A DNA stretch of 64,000 nt, from the NCBI RefSeq assembly GCF_016654005.1, contig NZ_JAEPWN010000001.1, positions 124,001 to 188,000 on the forward strand, in the 5' to 3' direction. Source of the stretch: Brevundimonas nasdae (GTDB taxonomy: Bacteria; Pseudomonadota; Alphaproteobacteria; Caulobacterales; Caulobacteraceae). The position numbers and the translations under genes are program-made. Shown here piece after piece: positions 16,834-26,014 of the stretch (its first letter is position 1; each line of letters starts with the position of its first letter). The notes beneath the pieces were generated by a model. It saw nothing but the letters and a program-made list of their open reading frames with translations, did no database searches and was not told the origin of the DNA.

Positions 16834-19263
16834 CTAGTTCGTCGTCCAGGTCAGGGTCAGGCCGATGGTGCGCGGACGCAGCGGCGTGGTGGTCAGGGCC
16901 TCGGGCAGGCGGAAGGGATCGCCGAAGGCAAAGGTGTTGGCTGAGGTGTTGAAGGGGTTGGTGACATAGGCGCTGGCCCGCCAGTGCCCCGTCTCGACGC
17001 CGATTGAGGCGCGGGCCGTGACATAGTCCCCCATCTTGTGGCGTTTCTCGGCGTCGAAGGTCAGGCGCGACGGCCCGACATAGGCGACGGACCCATCGGC
17101 GATCAGGTCCATCCGGTCGCTCATCGGACGGCGCCAGCTGACGTTGATGTTGGTCGACACCGCAGGCACGCCCGGCAGGCCCGAGTTGCCCTTTGAGTTG
17201 AACAGGTCGTTCGACTTGGTGACCCGCGGATGGGCCAGCAGGGCGTTGGTTCGGATCTCCAGGCTTTCGATAGGGCGCCAGTTCGCCTCGATCTCCAGCC
17301 CGGTGTTGGCCCCGTCGCCCACATTGACCGTGTAGGACAGGCCGCTGGGCAGGAACTGGTCGCTCTGCAGGTTGCGCCAGTCGGCGTAGAACAGGGCCGC
17401 GCGCATCTGGATGCGTCCATCCTGCATCACGCCCTTGGCGCCGAACTCATAGTTCCATAGCGAGTCTCCGCCATAGGCGCGCAAGGGCTTGACCACGGCG
17501 CTGGCGAATAGGTCGTTGATGGGGCCGGCGGTGTTGAAACCCCCGGCGCGGTGGCCCTGGCTGATCTGGCCGTAAAAGGACCAGTTGTCGTCAGGCCGCC
17601 AGCTCAAGGCCAGTTTGGGCGAGAAGCCGGACGTGCGGCCCTTACCGTCGAACGGGCGCTCATCCTTGCCCTGACGGACCATGGAGGCGGTCTCGTAATC
17701 GACGACATAATAGCGCCCGCCGACAATCAGGCTGAGGTCGTCGGTCAGGTCATAGGTCGCCTGGGCGAAGCCGGCGAACTCGCTTTGCCAGTCCTGGCGG
17801 TGTTCGTCATAGACGGCGTACTGCGTCGGCCACAGGGCGGTCAGGTCGACGTTGTTCTCGATCACCGTGTCGGACCAGAACAGGCCGGTCAGCCAGCGCA
17901 GACGCTGGCCGCGCGGCGAACTATAGGCGATGTCCAGCACGTTCAGGTCGATGTCGCGGTGGTCGTCCAGGGCGCCGATGCGTCCGTTGGAGCCGAAGAA
18001 TTTCAGGCCGCTGGAGGCGTCATACCGGCTGACGAAGGAATGGCTGACCCGCGCCGCCGTGGCCTCCAGACGACCCCAGTCGCCATTGCCCACCAGGCGG
18101 GCGTAACCCATGCTGAAGATGTTCTCGTGCGGCTCGCGCACCAGGTTCTCGCGCCGGGCGCCGTTGACGGTGCGGTAGATGTAGTGGGTGTCTTCGGTCT
18201 TGATCTGCTGGCCCACCCCGCCGCCTGACAGGTTCCATTCGGGCGTGAGGTCGAAACTGTAGGACAGGCGCCCGCCCGAGCGTCGGCCGTTGTTCACCCG
18301 GCGCAGGTTCAGGGCTTCGTCGTCGATATAGCCGCCCGTCTCCTCCTCATAGGCGACCAGCCGCACCGCGCCCCGACCGTCAAACAGCGGCAGGTTGCCC
18401 ACGATCGCCGTCTCCCCGCTGGGATCGCCGCCCCGCGTGTCGGCATAGCCCGCCGACAGGCTGAGCAGGCGTTTTTCCGTGTCCGGCGCCTGGGGCACGA
18501 TGCGCAGCACCCCGCCGATGGGGCCGGTGCCGTACAGCACGCCCTGCGGGCCGCGCACCACCTCGACCCGGTTGATGTCGATCAGCTTCAGGTCCGGGTC
18601 CGGGGCGCTGTAGGTCAGGGGGACGCGGTTCAGATAAAGACCGACAGTGGACTGGGTCTGGCCGGTGAAGGCGCCGTCCGACATTCCGCGCAGCAGGATC
18701 TTGTTCCGGCCCGATCCCAGATTGGTCACCGTCATGCCCGCGACAAGGGCGCTGAGATCCGAGGCGCCGACCGCGCCGCTTTCGATGATCTGCTGGCCGG
18801 TGAAGGCGGTCAGGGCGGTGGGGGCGGTCTGGGGCGATTCCGAACTGCGGGTGGCGGTGACGATGACGTCGCTCAGCGTCGGGCTGAGGGCCGTAACCGG
18901 CGCAGGCGGGCGGGCGGCGGGCGCGGGCGGCGCTGGCGGCGGGGCGGCCGGGCGCGCCGCGCGGCGGATGATGACCGCGCCGTCGGGGCGGATCTGATAG
19001 ACGCAGTTGCTGTCGGCCAGCACGCGCGTCAGGGCCGTATCCAGCCGCATGGACCCGGTCAGACGGGGCGAGGCGCCGGTGCAGGCCGCCACATCGCCGC
19101 CCAGCGACACCCGGGCCTGAACCGCCAGGTCCAGCAGGGCGCCGCGCACCGTCTGGGCGGGGATGTTAGCGCTGAAGGTTCGGGGCGACGAGGCAAGCGC
19201 AGGCGACGCCGCAAGCAGCAGCGTCACCAGGCCGCCAAGGGCCGGCTCCATCAAGCCACGCAT
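16834..19263 (-). CDS. TonB-dependent receptor with N-terminal STN signalling domain (FecA type)
   Basis: The 809-residue precursor has a signal peptide (cleavage near ASPALAS), an STN domain at about 28-100 (FSANIPAQTVRGALLDLAVQARVSLG), a Pro/Ala-rich linker (103-123), a TonB-box-like DVIVTATR, plug motifs (KILLRGMSDG, RVEVVRGPQGVLYGTGPIGGVLRI) and a barrel ending in TLTWTTN. The STN domain normally contacts a FecR anti-sigma factor on ligand binding. The FecR and ECF sigma genes are directly upstream in the same direction, so this is a complete cell-surface signalling unit, probably for iron or another scarce nutrient. Confidence 0.92.
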   Translation of the reverse strand: MRGLMEPALGGLVTLLLAASPALASSPRTFSANIPAQTVRGALLDLAVQARVSLGGDVAACTGASPRLTGSMRLDTALTRVLADSNCVYQIRPDGAVIIRRAARPAAPPPAPPAPAARPPAPVTALSPTLSDVIVTATRSSESPQTAPTALTAFTGQQIIESGAVGASDLSALVAGMTVTNLGSGRNKILLRGMSDGAFTGQTQSTVGLYLNRVPLTYSAPDPDLKLIDINRVEVVRGPQGVLYGTGPIGGVLRIVPQAPDTEKRLLSLSAGYADTRGGDPSGETAIVGNLPLFDGRGAVRLVAYEEETGGYIDDEALNLRRVNNGRRSGGRLSYSFDLTPEWNLSGGGVGQQIKTEDTHYIYRTVNGARRENLVREPHENIFSMGYARLVGNGDWGRLEATAARVSHSFVSRYDASSGLKFFGSNGRIGALDDHRDIDLNVLDIAYSSPRGQRLRWLTGLFWSDTVIENNVDLTALWPTQYAVYDEHRQDWQSEFAGFAQATYDLTDDLSLIVGGRYYVVDYETASMVRQGKDERPFDGKGRTSGFSPKLALSWRPDDNWSFYGQISQGHRAGGFNTAGPINDLFASAVVKPLRAYGGDSLWNYEFGAKGVMQDGRIQMRAALFYADWRNLQSDQFLPSGLSYTVNVGDGANTGLEIEANWRPIESLEIRTNALLAHPRVTKSNDLFNSKGNSGLPGVPAVSTNINVSWRRPMSDRMDLIADGSVAYVGPSRLTFDAEKRHKMGDYVTARASIGVETGHWRASAYVTNPFNTSANTFAFGDPFRLPEALTTTPLRPRTIGLTLTWTTN

Positions 19264-19288
19264 GTGCGACGAAGGCTAGGCGATCAGC

Positions 19289-20272
19289 CTAGCCGGGGAC
19301 GCGTGCGGACAGGCGCACTTCGGTCGGGGTGCGCTCTACGGTGACGGGAGAAAAGTCGCGAAGTTGAGCCAACATGGTCGTTTCATCTGCAATGCGCAGG
19401 GCGCCCGTGAAACGAAGGCCTCGCGCGGAGGCGGCCACTGTAAACGGCTTGTCGAAATAGCGCGACAGGTCACGACTGATATCGGCGATGGAGGCGTCGC
19501 GGTAAACCAGAACGCCGCTGCTCCAGCTGGAGACGCTGTCGGCGTCGACGGCACCCAGTTCTACGGCGTCGCCGCCGACCTGATGCAGTCGCTGGCCCGC
19601 CGTCAGGCGCACGGGCGCGCTGGCCGACTTCGGCTGGACGGAGACGACGCCCCGCTCCACGCCGATGACGAAATCATCATTGTGGCTGACGATGTTGAAG
19701 GCGGTGCCGATCACGCGGACCTCGCGCCCGTCCGCCTCGACCGTGAAGGGGCGGCCGGCGTCATGCGCCACGTCGAAGGCGGCCTCGCCGTCCTTCAGCG
19801 CCACCTGGCGGCGGCCGTCGTTGAAACGGACCTGCAGGCTGGAATGGCGGTTCAGTTTGACGGTCGATCCGTCTTCCAGCGTGATGGTCTGCGGCGCGTC
19901 CTGGGTCTGATAGGTGAGGGGCCGATCCATGAACTGGGGCCACAGGCCCGCCGTCAGGGCAGCCGCCGCCGCTATGCCGACAACCGGGAACAGCCAGGCG
20001 CGACGGCGCGTCACGCGCACATCGTCGTTGGCCGCGCGCCGCAGCGGCGTCACCGTGGTCATGGGGACGACGGCGGGCGCGACGGGTTCGGCGGCCAGGG
20101 CGTCGTCCAGATCGACCCAGACCTGCTCCAGCGCGTCATAGGCGGTGCGGTGCGCGGGCGAGACGGCGATCCAGTCGCCGAAGGCGCGCCAGTCGGCCTC
20201 CGACGCCTCGACGTCGCTCAGGCGCACGAACCAGGTCAGCGCCTGCTCCTCGACTTGCCTGTGCTGCGTCAT
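19289..20272 (-). CDS. FecR-family anti-sigma factor / transmembrane regulator
   Basis: A 327-residue protein with an N-terminal DUF4880-type cytoplasmic segment (ALTWFVRLSDVEASEADWRAFGDWI), a single membrane helix at about 92-110, and a periplasmic FecR domain (ITLEDGSTVKLNRHS, GEAAFDVAHDAGRPFTVEA, VIGTAFNI). It would relay the receptor signal to the sigma factor. MTQHRQVEEQ at 20272 is taken as start; the frame opens at 20311 but the extra residues do not resemble the family. It lies 25 bp before the receptor gene. Confidence 0.9.
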   Translation of the reverse strand: MTQHRQVEEQALTWFVRLSDVEASEADWRAFGDWIAVSPAHRTAYDALEQVWVDLDDALAAEPVAPAVVPMTTVTPLRRAANDDVRVTRRRAWLFPVVGIAAAAALTAGLWPQFMDRPLTYQTQDAPQTITLEDGSTVKLNRHSSLQVRFNDGRRQVALKDGEAAFDVAHDAGRPFTVEADGREVRVIGTAFNIVSHNDDFVIGVERGVVSVQPKSASAPVRLTAGQRLHQVGGDAVELGAVDADSVSSWSSGVLVYRDASIADISRDLSRYFDKPFTVAASARGLRFTGALRIADETTMLAQLRDFSPVTVERTPTEVRLSARVPG

Positions 20273-20387
20273 GCGCCCGCCCATCCCTGTGCTGCACCAT
20301 GCAGCACCCATGGATACGACGTCGCCACGCGGGCGGCGCCTCCAAGAATACTGTCACCGACGGGTGAGCGGGTGTCGAGACGTCTGC

Positions 20388-20912
20388 TCATTTGCGCATC
20401 CTCGCGGCCAGAATACGCAGGGCGTCCATCATGTGCTTCTCGACAGAACTGCGGGATATGCCCTGTTTTTCAGCGACCTCGGCGTAGCTGAGGCCGTCGA
20501 ACTTGTGCAGCCGAAAGATCGTGCGGGTCTTTTCAGGCAGCTGCTCCAGCGCCGTCATCAGGGTCTGCAGCCGCTGGCGTCCCGCGACCACGGCCTCGGC
20601 CGAGGGGGCGTCATCGACGTCGTCGCCGTCTTCGGCGCCGTGCATGGCCACCCGCCAGGCGCCGTCGCGCGCCGCTGAACGGCGGCTGGAGCGCCACCGG
20701 TCCAGCAACAGATTGTTGGTCAGGCGATAGAGGTAGGCGCGCGGATCACGGATTTCGGCGTCCGCCGGGGTGCGCGACACCTTCAGAAACAGTTCCTGCA
20801 GGACATCCTCGACATCGCCGCGTCCGCCCAGCCGCGACGCCGCGAACCGACCCAGATCGTCGCGCATCTCAAGATAGACGGTGGTGAGGCGGGGCGGGTC
20901 GAACGGGGGCAA
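20388..20912 (-). CDS. ECF sigma factor (FecI-like)
   Basis: About 174 residues with sigma region 2 (GRFAASRLGGRGDVEDVLQELFLKV, DPRAYLYRLTNNLLLDRWR) and region 4 (ALEQLPEKTRTIFRLHKFDGLSYAEVAEKQGISRSSVEKHM). It would direct transcription of the receptor operon once FecR is activated. The open frame runs to 21557, but upstream residues are unrelated. I prefer TTG 20912, preceded by GGAG about 10 bp away; ATG 20867 would cut into region 2. Confidence 0.9.
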   Translation of the reverse strand: MPPFDPPRLTTVYLEMRDDLGRFAASRLGGRGDVEDVLQELFLKVSRTPADAEIRDPRAYLYRLTNNLLLDRWRSSRRSAARDGAWRVAMHGAEDGDDVDDAPSAEAVVAGRQRLQTLMTALEQLPEKTRTIFRLHKFDGLSYAEVAEKQGISRSSVEKHMMDALRILAARMRK

Positions 20913-21077
20913 ACTGAACTCATCTCCGCTGGACGCCCATGCGCGTGTCGCCAGGCGCAGCACAGCCTGTTCGAACTGCGTTTGTTTAATGCCGTGGCGA
21001 AAGTCGTGAGGCAAGCGCCAGATGGCGGCGTCATCTGAGTCGAGGGGCCGCAAGAGCCGCAAACTCGATCGAGGACG

Positions 21078-22040
21078 ATGATGACGACCGTTGCGCCGAA
21101 AACCGCCTATCTCGGCTGGCTTTCCCGCGTATTGGCGTCGGCGAAAAAGGTCGCGCCCGAACGGACCGAGCGCGCCGATCTCGTGCTGGGCTATGCGACG
21201 GGCTATGACGCGGCGGTGATCGCGCCCTTCGTGCGCTCGCTGCGGTCGTGGTTCGACGGAACCATCGCCCTGGTGGTCGACCGGCGCGACGATGTCCTGG
21301 CCCTGCTGGAAGAACACGAGGTCGTCGCCGTCCATCCCGAACCGACTGCGGGCTGGGAGCCTCATGCGGTGGTGGCGCGCTTTTCCGCCTATGCCGACCT
21401 GATCGAACGCTGGCCCGATGCGGACAGCGTCTTTGTGACCGACGTGCGCGACGTCGTCTTTCAGGGCGATCCGTTCGCGCCGCGTCCGGCGCAGATGGAA
21501 GTCTTCAACGAGTGGGACGGCGGCGACCTGGGCGCCCACGCCTTCAACACCAAACATCTGACCGCCGTGTTCGGCGAGGACATCGCCGCCAGCCTGGCCG
21601 ACAAAGCCTGCCTGTGCGTCGGCACCATCATCGGTCCGCGCGACGACGTGCTGCGCCTGTGCCGCACCATGCTGATGCTGGCAGCCATTCCTCGCTCAGA
21701 AATCGGTGGGGCCTTCGGGGCCGATCAGGCCGTCTTCAACATGGCCATCCACTACGGACTGGTCCGGGCGTCGGTCCAGCCCAACTATCGCCGGGTCGCC
21801 ACCATCGGCATGACGCCGGGGGATATGCTGCACTTCCATGAGGGCAGGGTGGTCAATCCCACGGGCGGTTTCAGTCCCATCGTCCACCAGCACGACCGCC
21901 ATCCGCATCTGGCCGACCCCATCCATACGCTATGGGGCAAGGGCTTGCGCTACTGCGGGCGCACTAAGTCCAAGACGGCGGCGGATCGGGGTCTGCGGCT
22001 GCAACGGTCCCTGATGCGGCGTCTGCCGGAACTTCGCTGA
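21078..22040 (+). CDS. Putative glycosyltransferase, first gene of a second glycan operon
   Basis: The 320-residue protein shows a nucleotide-diphospho-sugar transferase-like pattern: a beta-strand/helix start (LVLGYATGYDAAVIAPFVRSL), YADLIERWPDADSVFVTDVRDVVF with a DxxD metal-type site, and a late FGADQAVFNMAIHYG segment like that of GT-A enzymes of plant/bacterial DUF families. I do not recognise an exact family. ATG 21078 (or 21081) follows GAGGA. It is divergent from the sigma-factor gene and 9 bp upstream of the beta-propeller gene, so cotranscription is likely. Confidence 0.6.
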   Translation: MMTTVAPKTAYLGWLSRVLASAKKVAPERTERADLVLGYATGYDAAVIAPFVRSLRSWFDGTIALVVDRRDDVLALLEEHEVVAVHPEPTAGWEPHAVVARFSAYADLIERWPDADSVFVTDVRDVVFQGDPFAPRPAQMEVFNEWDGGDLGAHAFNTKHLTAVFGEDIAASLADKACLCVGTIIGPRDDVLRLCRTMLMLAAIPRSEIGGAFGADQAVFNMAIHYGLVRASVQPNYRRVATIGMTPGDMLHFHEGRVVNPTGGFSPIVHQHDRHPHLADPIHTLWGKGLRYCGRTKSKTAADRGLRLQRSLMRRLPELR

Positions 22041-22049
22041 GCGCACGCC

Positions 22050-22973
22050 ATGTATGACGAATGGCGGGTCGGCTTCGCCCGGCGACCGATAAACCATGTG
22101 CTTGAGCCGGAGGCGCTGACGGCGGACGCAATCGTCTGGCTGCCGCCGTGCCCGCGCAGTTTCCAGTTCATCGCCGACCCGTTCGGGATCGAGCGCGACG
22201 GGGTGACGACGATCTTCGTCGAGGGCTTCGACTATCGCGTGCGGCGGGGGGAAATCCATTACTATCAGTACCGAGGCGACGACCTGATCGGGCAGGGGCT
22301 GGCGCTGGCCGAGCCGTTCCACCTGTCCTATCCCAGTCTGATCGAGGACGGCGGCGAACTGTATATGCTGCCGGAAGGCTACAAGAGCGGCGGCCTGACC
22401 CTGTATCGGTGCGAGCGTTTCCCGGATCGCTGGACGCCGGTTCAGCGCCTGCTGGACCTGCCCGCCATCGACGCGACCGTGGTCAAGCATGACGGGCGGT
22501 GGTGGATGTTCCACGCCCTGCCGGGACCGGACGACCGGGCCATGCGTCAACTGCACGTCGCCTATGCCGACGACCTGAAGGGGCCGTGGACGTCGCATCC
22601 CGGCAATCCGGTCCGGACGGGGTTCCTGGAATCGCGGCCGGGCGGGACGGCGTTCGCGCATGAGGGCGTCCTTTATCTGCCGGTGCAGGAATGCCGCCCG
22701 ACCTATGGCGCAGCGATCCGGCTGCTGAGGATCGACGCCCTGACCCCGACCGACTTCGCCGCCAGCCTGGTGCACAGGATCACGCCGAAGGGGCTGTTGG
22801 ACGGGTTCGCCGACGGGCTGCACACGGTGTCGGGCGATGATCGGCTGACGGTCATCGACGTGAAGGGGCTGCGTCGGTCGCCGGCCGAGAAGCGGATCAA
22901 GCTGCAGTACAAGTTGCGTCGCCTGTTCGGGCTGAACGGTCCGCGTCGGCGCAACCAAGCGGATGCGGCATGA
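22050..22973 (+). CDS. GINT1-N-like five-bladed beta-propeller protein
   Basis: The 307-residue protein contains repeated propeller-type motifs (FIADPFGIERDGVTTIFVEGFDYR, SYPSLIEDGGELYMLPEG, DATVVKHDGRWWMFHAL, PGGTAFAHEGVLYLPVQEC), matching the domain found in front of plant glucosamine inositolphosphorylceramide transferases and in bacterial glycan loci. It is related in fold to GH43/GH32-type propellers, but the role in bacteria is not established. The last 4 bp overlap the next gene (ATGA), so it is coupled to the GT4 enzyme. Confidence 0.7.
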   Translation: MYDEWRVGFARRPINHVLEPEALTADAIVWLPPCPRSFQFIADPFGIERDGVTTIFVEGFDYRVRRGEIHYYQYRGDDLIGQGLALAEPFHLSYPSLIEDGGELYMLPEGYKSGGLTLYRCERFPDRWTPVQRLLDLPAIDATVVKHDGRWWMFHALPGPDDRAMRQLHVAYADDLKGPWTSHPGNPVRTGFLESRPGGTAFAHEGVLYLPVQECRPTYGAAIRLLRIDALTPTDFAASLVHRITPKGLLDGFADGLHTVSGDDRLTVIDVKGLRRSPAEKRIKLQYKLRRLFGLNGPRRRNQADAA

Positions 22974-24082
22974 AGATCGCCGTCGTCCTGCCGCGCGGCA
23001 GCCTGTTCGACGTCGGCAAGATCAATTCGATGGAGCGGGTCGCCCTGACCCTGAACCATTGGAGCCGTTTCAGCGCCGACATCCGTTTCGTCTGCGAGGA
23101 GGGGGCGGCCAACCCCGCCGCGCCGGATCAGACCCTGTTCGTGCCGTCCGGTCTGGGCAAGCGGGGCCACACCGCCGCCGTGGTCGCGGCGCTGGAGGCC
23201 TTCCAGCCCGACGTGATCGAATATCACCAGCAGCTGGCCGGGGCGGCGGACATCGCCAGGCGCCTGCCGGGGCGTGTGCACGTCCTTTATCGCCACACGC
23301 GGTTCAAGCCCGCCTCCAACCTGATCGACCGCTGGCGCTATCATGCGCGGCTGAAGGCGTTCGATCGGCTGATCTTCGTCAGCAAGGCGGCGCGCGAAGA
23401 GTTCCTGCGCGACTATCCGGGGTTCGGCGCCGCCGCCGTGGTGATCTGCAATCCCATCGACGTCGAGGTCTGGCGCGGGGATGCGGGCAAGCGCGAAAAC
23501 CTGATCTTCTTCTCCGGCCGCACGCTGGAGGAGAAGGGGGTCGATTCCTTCTGCGCGGCCCTGGCCGAGACGCTGGACCAGGCGCCCGACTGGCGCGGCG
23601 CCTTGATGCTGGGCGAGTGGGAGCGGAACAGGGACTGGGCCGAGCCGCACCTGCGCGCACTGGACCGGTTCGGCGACCGGGTTGAAATCCACAGGTCCGC
23701 GTCGCCTGATCAGGTCATCACCGTGGCCCGCCGCGCCGCCATCGCCGTCGTGCCCTCGCGCGTCGCCGAAGCCCTGGGCCTGACCGCGCTGGAGGCCCAT
23801 GCGGCGGGCGCGGCCCTGATCTCGTCAGGGCGAGGGGGCTTGCGCGAGGCCAGCGGCCCGCACGCCATCTATGTCGATCCGCCCGAGGCCGACGGGCTGG
23901 CTGCGGCCATGCAGCATCTTGTCCGCCATGACGCCGAACGGGCAGACATGGCGCGTGAGGCCCAGGCCTTCGTCGCCCAGACCCATGCGCCCGCCCTGCG
24001 CGCCGCAGAACTGGACGATCTGCGTCTGCGCCTGACCGAAAGCCGTTCCCTAGCCACCCGTCGACCGCGCCCCGCGCATTAG
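22970..24082 (+). CDS. Family 4 glycosyltransferase
   Basis: A 370-residue GT-B enzyme. The donor-site motif is PSRVAEALGLTALEAHAAGAALI (about 262-284, with the Glu of the EX7E pattern), preceded by NLIFFSGRTLEEKGVDSF, the typical start of the C-terminal Rossmann domain. It would transfer a nucleotide sugar to a glycan or lipid acceptor. ATG 22970 overlaps the preceding stop. A methyltransferase gene follows after 24 bp. Confidence 0.85.
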   Translation: MKIAVVLPRGSLFDVGKINSMERVALTLNHWSRFSADIRFVCEEGAANPAAPDQTLFVPSGLGKRGHTAAVVAALEAFQPDVIEYHQQLAGAADIARRLPGRVHVLYRHTRFKPASNLIDRWRYHARLKAFDRLIFVSKAAREEFLRDYPGFGAAAVVICNPIDVEVWRGDAGKRENLIFFSGRTLEEKGVDSFCAALAETLDQAPDWRGALMLGEWERNRDWAEPHLRALDRFGDRVEIHRSASPDQVITVARRAAIAVVPSRVAEALGLTALEAHAAGAALISSGRGGLREASGPHAIYVDPPEADGLAAAMQHLVRHDAERADMAREAQAFVAQTHAPALRAAELDDLRLRLTESRSLATRRPRPAH

Positions 24083-24106
24083 TCCGACCCTGACCAGGCC
24101 TGTTTG

Positions 24107-24700
24107 ATGACCGATCTCCTGTCCGCCCTGTCCGTTCGGTTTGAAGGCCTGTTCCAGCGTCGCAAGAGGGGCGCGGATCGCATCCGCGACCTGCCCGACC
24201 GCCGCCTGCTGGCCTCGGCCTATATTCCGGCGCTGGCGGCGCGTGGCGGGCGCATCCTGTGGGTCGGGTGCCGGGCCTATACGGCTGAGGATTATCCGGC
24301 GCTGGAGCAGTGGGGCGCCGAGGTCTGGACCACCGACATAGACCCCAAGGCCGCGCGCTGGGGCCGGGCAGGCCGTCACCAGACCGGCGACCTGTGCCAG
24401 ATCGACCAGGTCTTCGACGACCTGCGCTTCGACGCCATCGTCTGCAACGGGGTGCTGGGCTTCGGCGTGGATTCACCCGCGTCGCAGGAACAGGCCATGA
24501 CGGCCATGGCGGGCATTCTGAAGCCGGGCGGACTGCTGCTGCTGGGCTGGAACAACGACAAGATCGATGATCCGCTGAAACTGTCCGCGACGGGACGTTT
24601 CTTCACCACCGGCCATATCGGCAGCCAGCCGCCGCGCGTGCGCTTCGACGACGTCACCCATGTCTATGACACGCTGGAGCTGGCGCGTCCGGTTCACTGA
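24107..24700 (+). CDS. Class I SAM-dependent methyltransferase
   Basis: The 197-residue product has a degenerate Rossmann motif I (GRILWVGCRAYT), an acidic motif near VWTTDIDPKAARWG, RFDAIVCNGVLGFG and the post-motif LKPGGLLLLGWNNDKIDD. These fit a methyltransferase type 11-like fold. It closes the glycan operon and so may methylate a sugar or its lipid carrier; this is contextual inference. Start is ATG 24107; a TTG three bases earlier is also in frame. Confidence 0.75.
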   Translation: MTDLLSALSVRFEGLFQRRKRGADRIRDLPDRRLLASAYIPALAARGGRILWVGCRAYTAEDYPALEQWGAEVWTTDIDPKAARWGRAGRHQTGDLCQIDQVFDDLRFDAIVCNGVLGFGVDSPASQEQAMTAMAGILKPGGLLLLGWNNDKIDDPLKLSATGRFFTTGHIGSQPPRVRFDDVTHVYDTLELARPVH

Positions 24701-24720
24701 AAGCGGGCAGCCGGGGCGGA

Positions 24721-25599
24721 TCAGCCGTCCATTTCGGTCAGCAGCCAGTCGCGGAACCGCTTGATCTTGGGCACCGAGCGCCGATGCTGCTGGCACACGA
24801 TCCAGTAGGCGTGGCCCAGGGTCGAAACCTGGTCGAACAGCCGCACCAGCCGCCCTTCGGCCATGTCCATGCGCCAGAAGAAGGGGCTGAGGATCGCCAC
24901 CCCCTGACCGGCCATGGCGGCGTGTCCGTCATTGGCCTGGGAGTCCAGACGCACGCCCGGAACGTTCAGGGGGCGGGCGTCGATGCCGGCGTCGCTCAGC
25001 CATTGCCGCCACGCCGGGTCATGGGCGCTGATCAGGGGTAGGCGGGTCAGATCCTGGGGCGTCAGATGGCCGCCGTGGCGCTTCAGGAAGGCGGGGCTGC
25101 ACATGGGGGTGAAGTCCTGGGTCAGCAGCCGGTGCGCATCCAGCCCCTCCCACGGGCCGATGCCCGAGCGGATGGCGACATCCAGACCCTCTGAGGCAAA
25201 GTCCGACAGGCTGTTGTTGACCAGCAGGCGCACGGCCATTTCGGGATGATCCATCTGGAAACTGCCCAAACGCCAGGCCAGCCAGGCGTTGGCGAAGGTC
25301 TGGGTGGTGGAGATGGTCAGGGTGCCCTGATCCTCGGCCCGCAGTTCGGCGAAGGCGGCCTCGATCTCGTCCAGTCCGCGTCCGATGCCCGCCGCCGCCC
25401 GACGCGCGGCGTCGGTCAGGATGACGCGGCGTTTCTCGCGCCGGAACAACTGCATCCCCAGTCGTTCCTCCAGCAGCCGGATCTGGTGGCTGACCGCCGC
25501 CTGGGTCATGCCCAGTTCATTAGCCGCTGTGGTGAAGTTCTCATGCCGGGCGGCGGCTTCGAACACGCGGACGGCGGCGAGGGGCGGAAGCGGGCGCAT
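24721..25599 (-). CDS. LysR-family transcriptional regulator (GcvA-like)
   Basis: The 292-residue protein starts MRPLPPLAAVRVFEAAARHENFTTAANELGMTQ..., the N-terminal winged HTH characteristic of the GcvA subgroup, followed by a LysR substrate-binding domain (about 90-292). It converges on the methyltransferase gene and is divergent from a small open frame and the ABC importer genes, so it may control the importer; no operator was identified. Confidence 0.9.
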   Translation of the reverse strand: MRPLPPLAAVRVFEAAARHENFTTAANELGMTQAAVSHQIRLLEERLGMQLFRREKRRVILTDAARRAAAGIGRGLDEIEAAFAELRAEDQGTLTISTTQTFANAWLAWRLGSFQMDHPEMAVRLLVNNSLSDFASEGLDVAIRSGIGPWEGLDAHRLLTQDFTPMCSPAFLKRHGGHLTPQDLTRLPLISAHDPAWRQWLSDAGIDARPLNVPGVRLDSQANDGHAAMAGQGVAILSPFFWRMDMAEGRLVRLFDQVSTLGHAYWIVCQQHRRSVPKIKRFRDWLLTEMDG

Positions 25600-25710
25600 G
25601 GCAGATGATAATCACAGCTTATCATCTGCGTCGATCCATTCGTTGGCGGAAGGTCCGGGTTTGTGATGAATTGCGATCAGTCCTCCCCGACTGAAACAAG
25701 GTTCCTCCCC

Positions 25711-25851
25711 ATGACCCTGCATCACGCACACGCCCCGTCCGCCCTCCACCGTCTGTCCCTGACGGCTGCCCTGCGCAAGTTTGCCAAAGGCTGGCTGGAC
25801 GCCTCGAAAGCCTACGTCGCAACTCAGTATCGCCGCCCCTGGGCTTCGTGA
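25711..25851 (+). CDS. Small hypothetical protein
   Basis: A 46-codon frame from ATG 25711 codes for a basic, aromatic-ended peptide (MTLHHAHAPSALHRLSLTAALR...YRRPWAS). An amphipathic helix is plausible in the middle. It sits between the divergent LysR gene and the ABC operon, with AAGG about 11 bp upstream. I do not recognise a family; it may be a real small protein or chance. Confidence 0.35.
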   Translation: MTLHHAHAPSALHRLSLTAALRKFAKGWLDASKAYVATQYRRPWAS

Positions 25852-26014
25852 TCGCGTCGTCGGCGGCCAGCACGTCTGCGTACCGGACCCCCACGTTCGG
25901 ATAGGCGTGCTGGCCAATATCTTTTCTAAAACCGGGTCAGTTTTTCTGCGGTTGACCCTGCGGCCCCGGTCGCTGATCGGTCCCGGACCTTCTCCCGTCC
26001 TGAGGTAATGACCG

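Noticed and set aside
20913..21557. N-terminal extension of the ECF sigma-factor frame up to 21557
   Set aside because: The added 215 residues are antisense to the plus-strand glycosyltransferase-like gene and are unlike any sigma factor.
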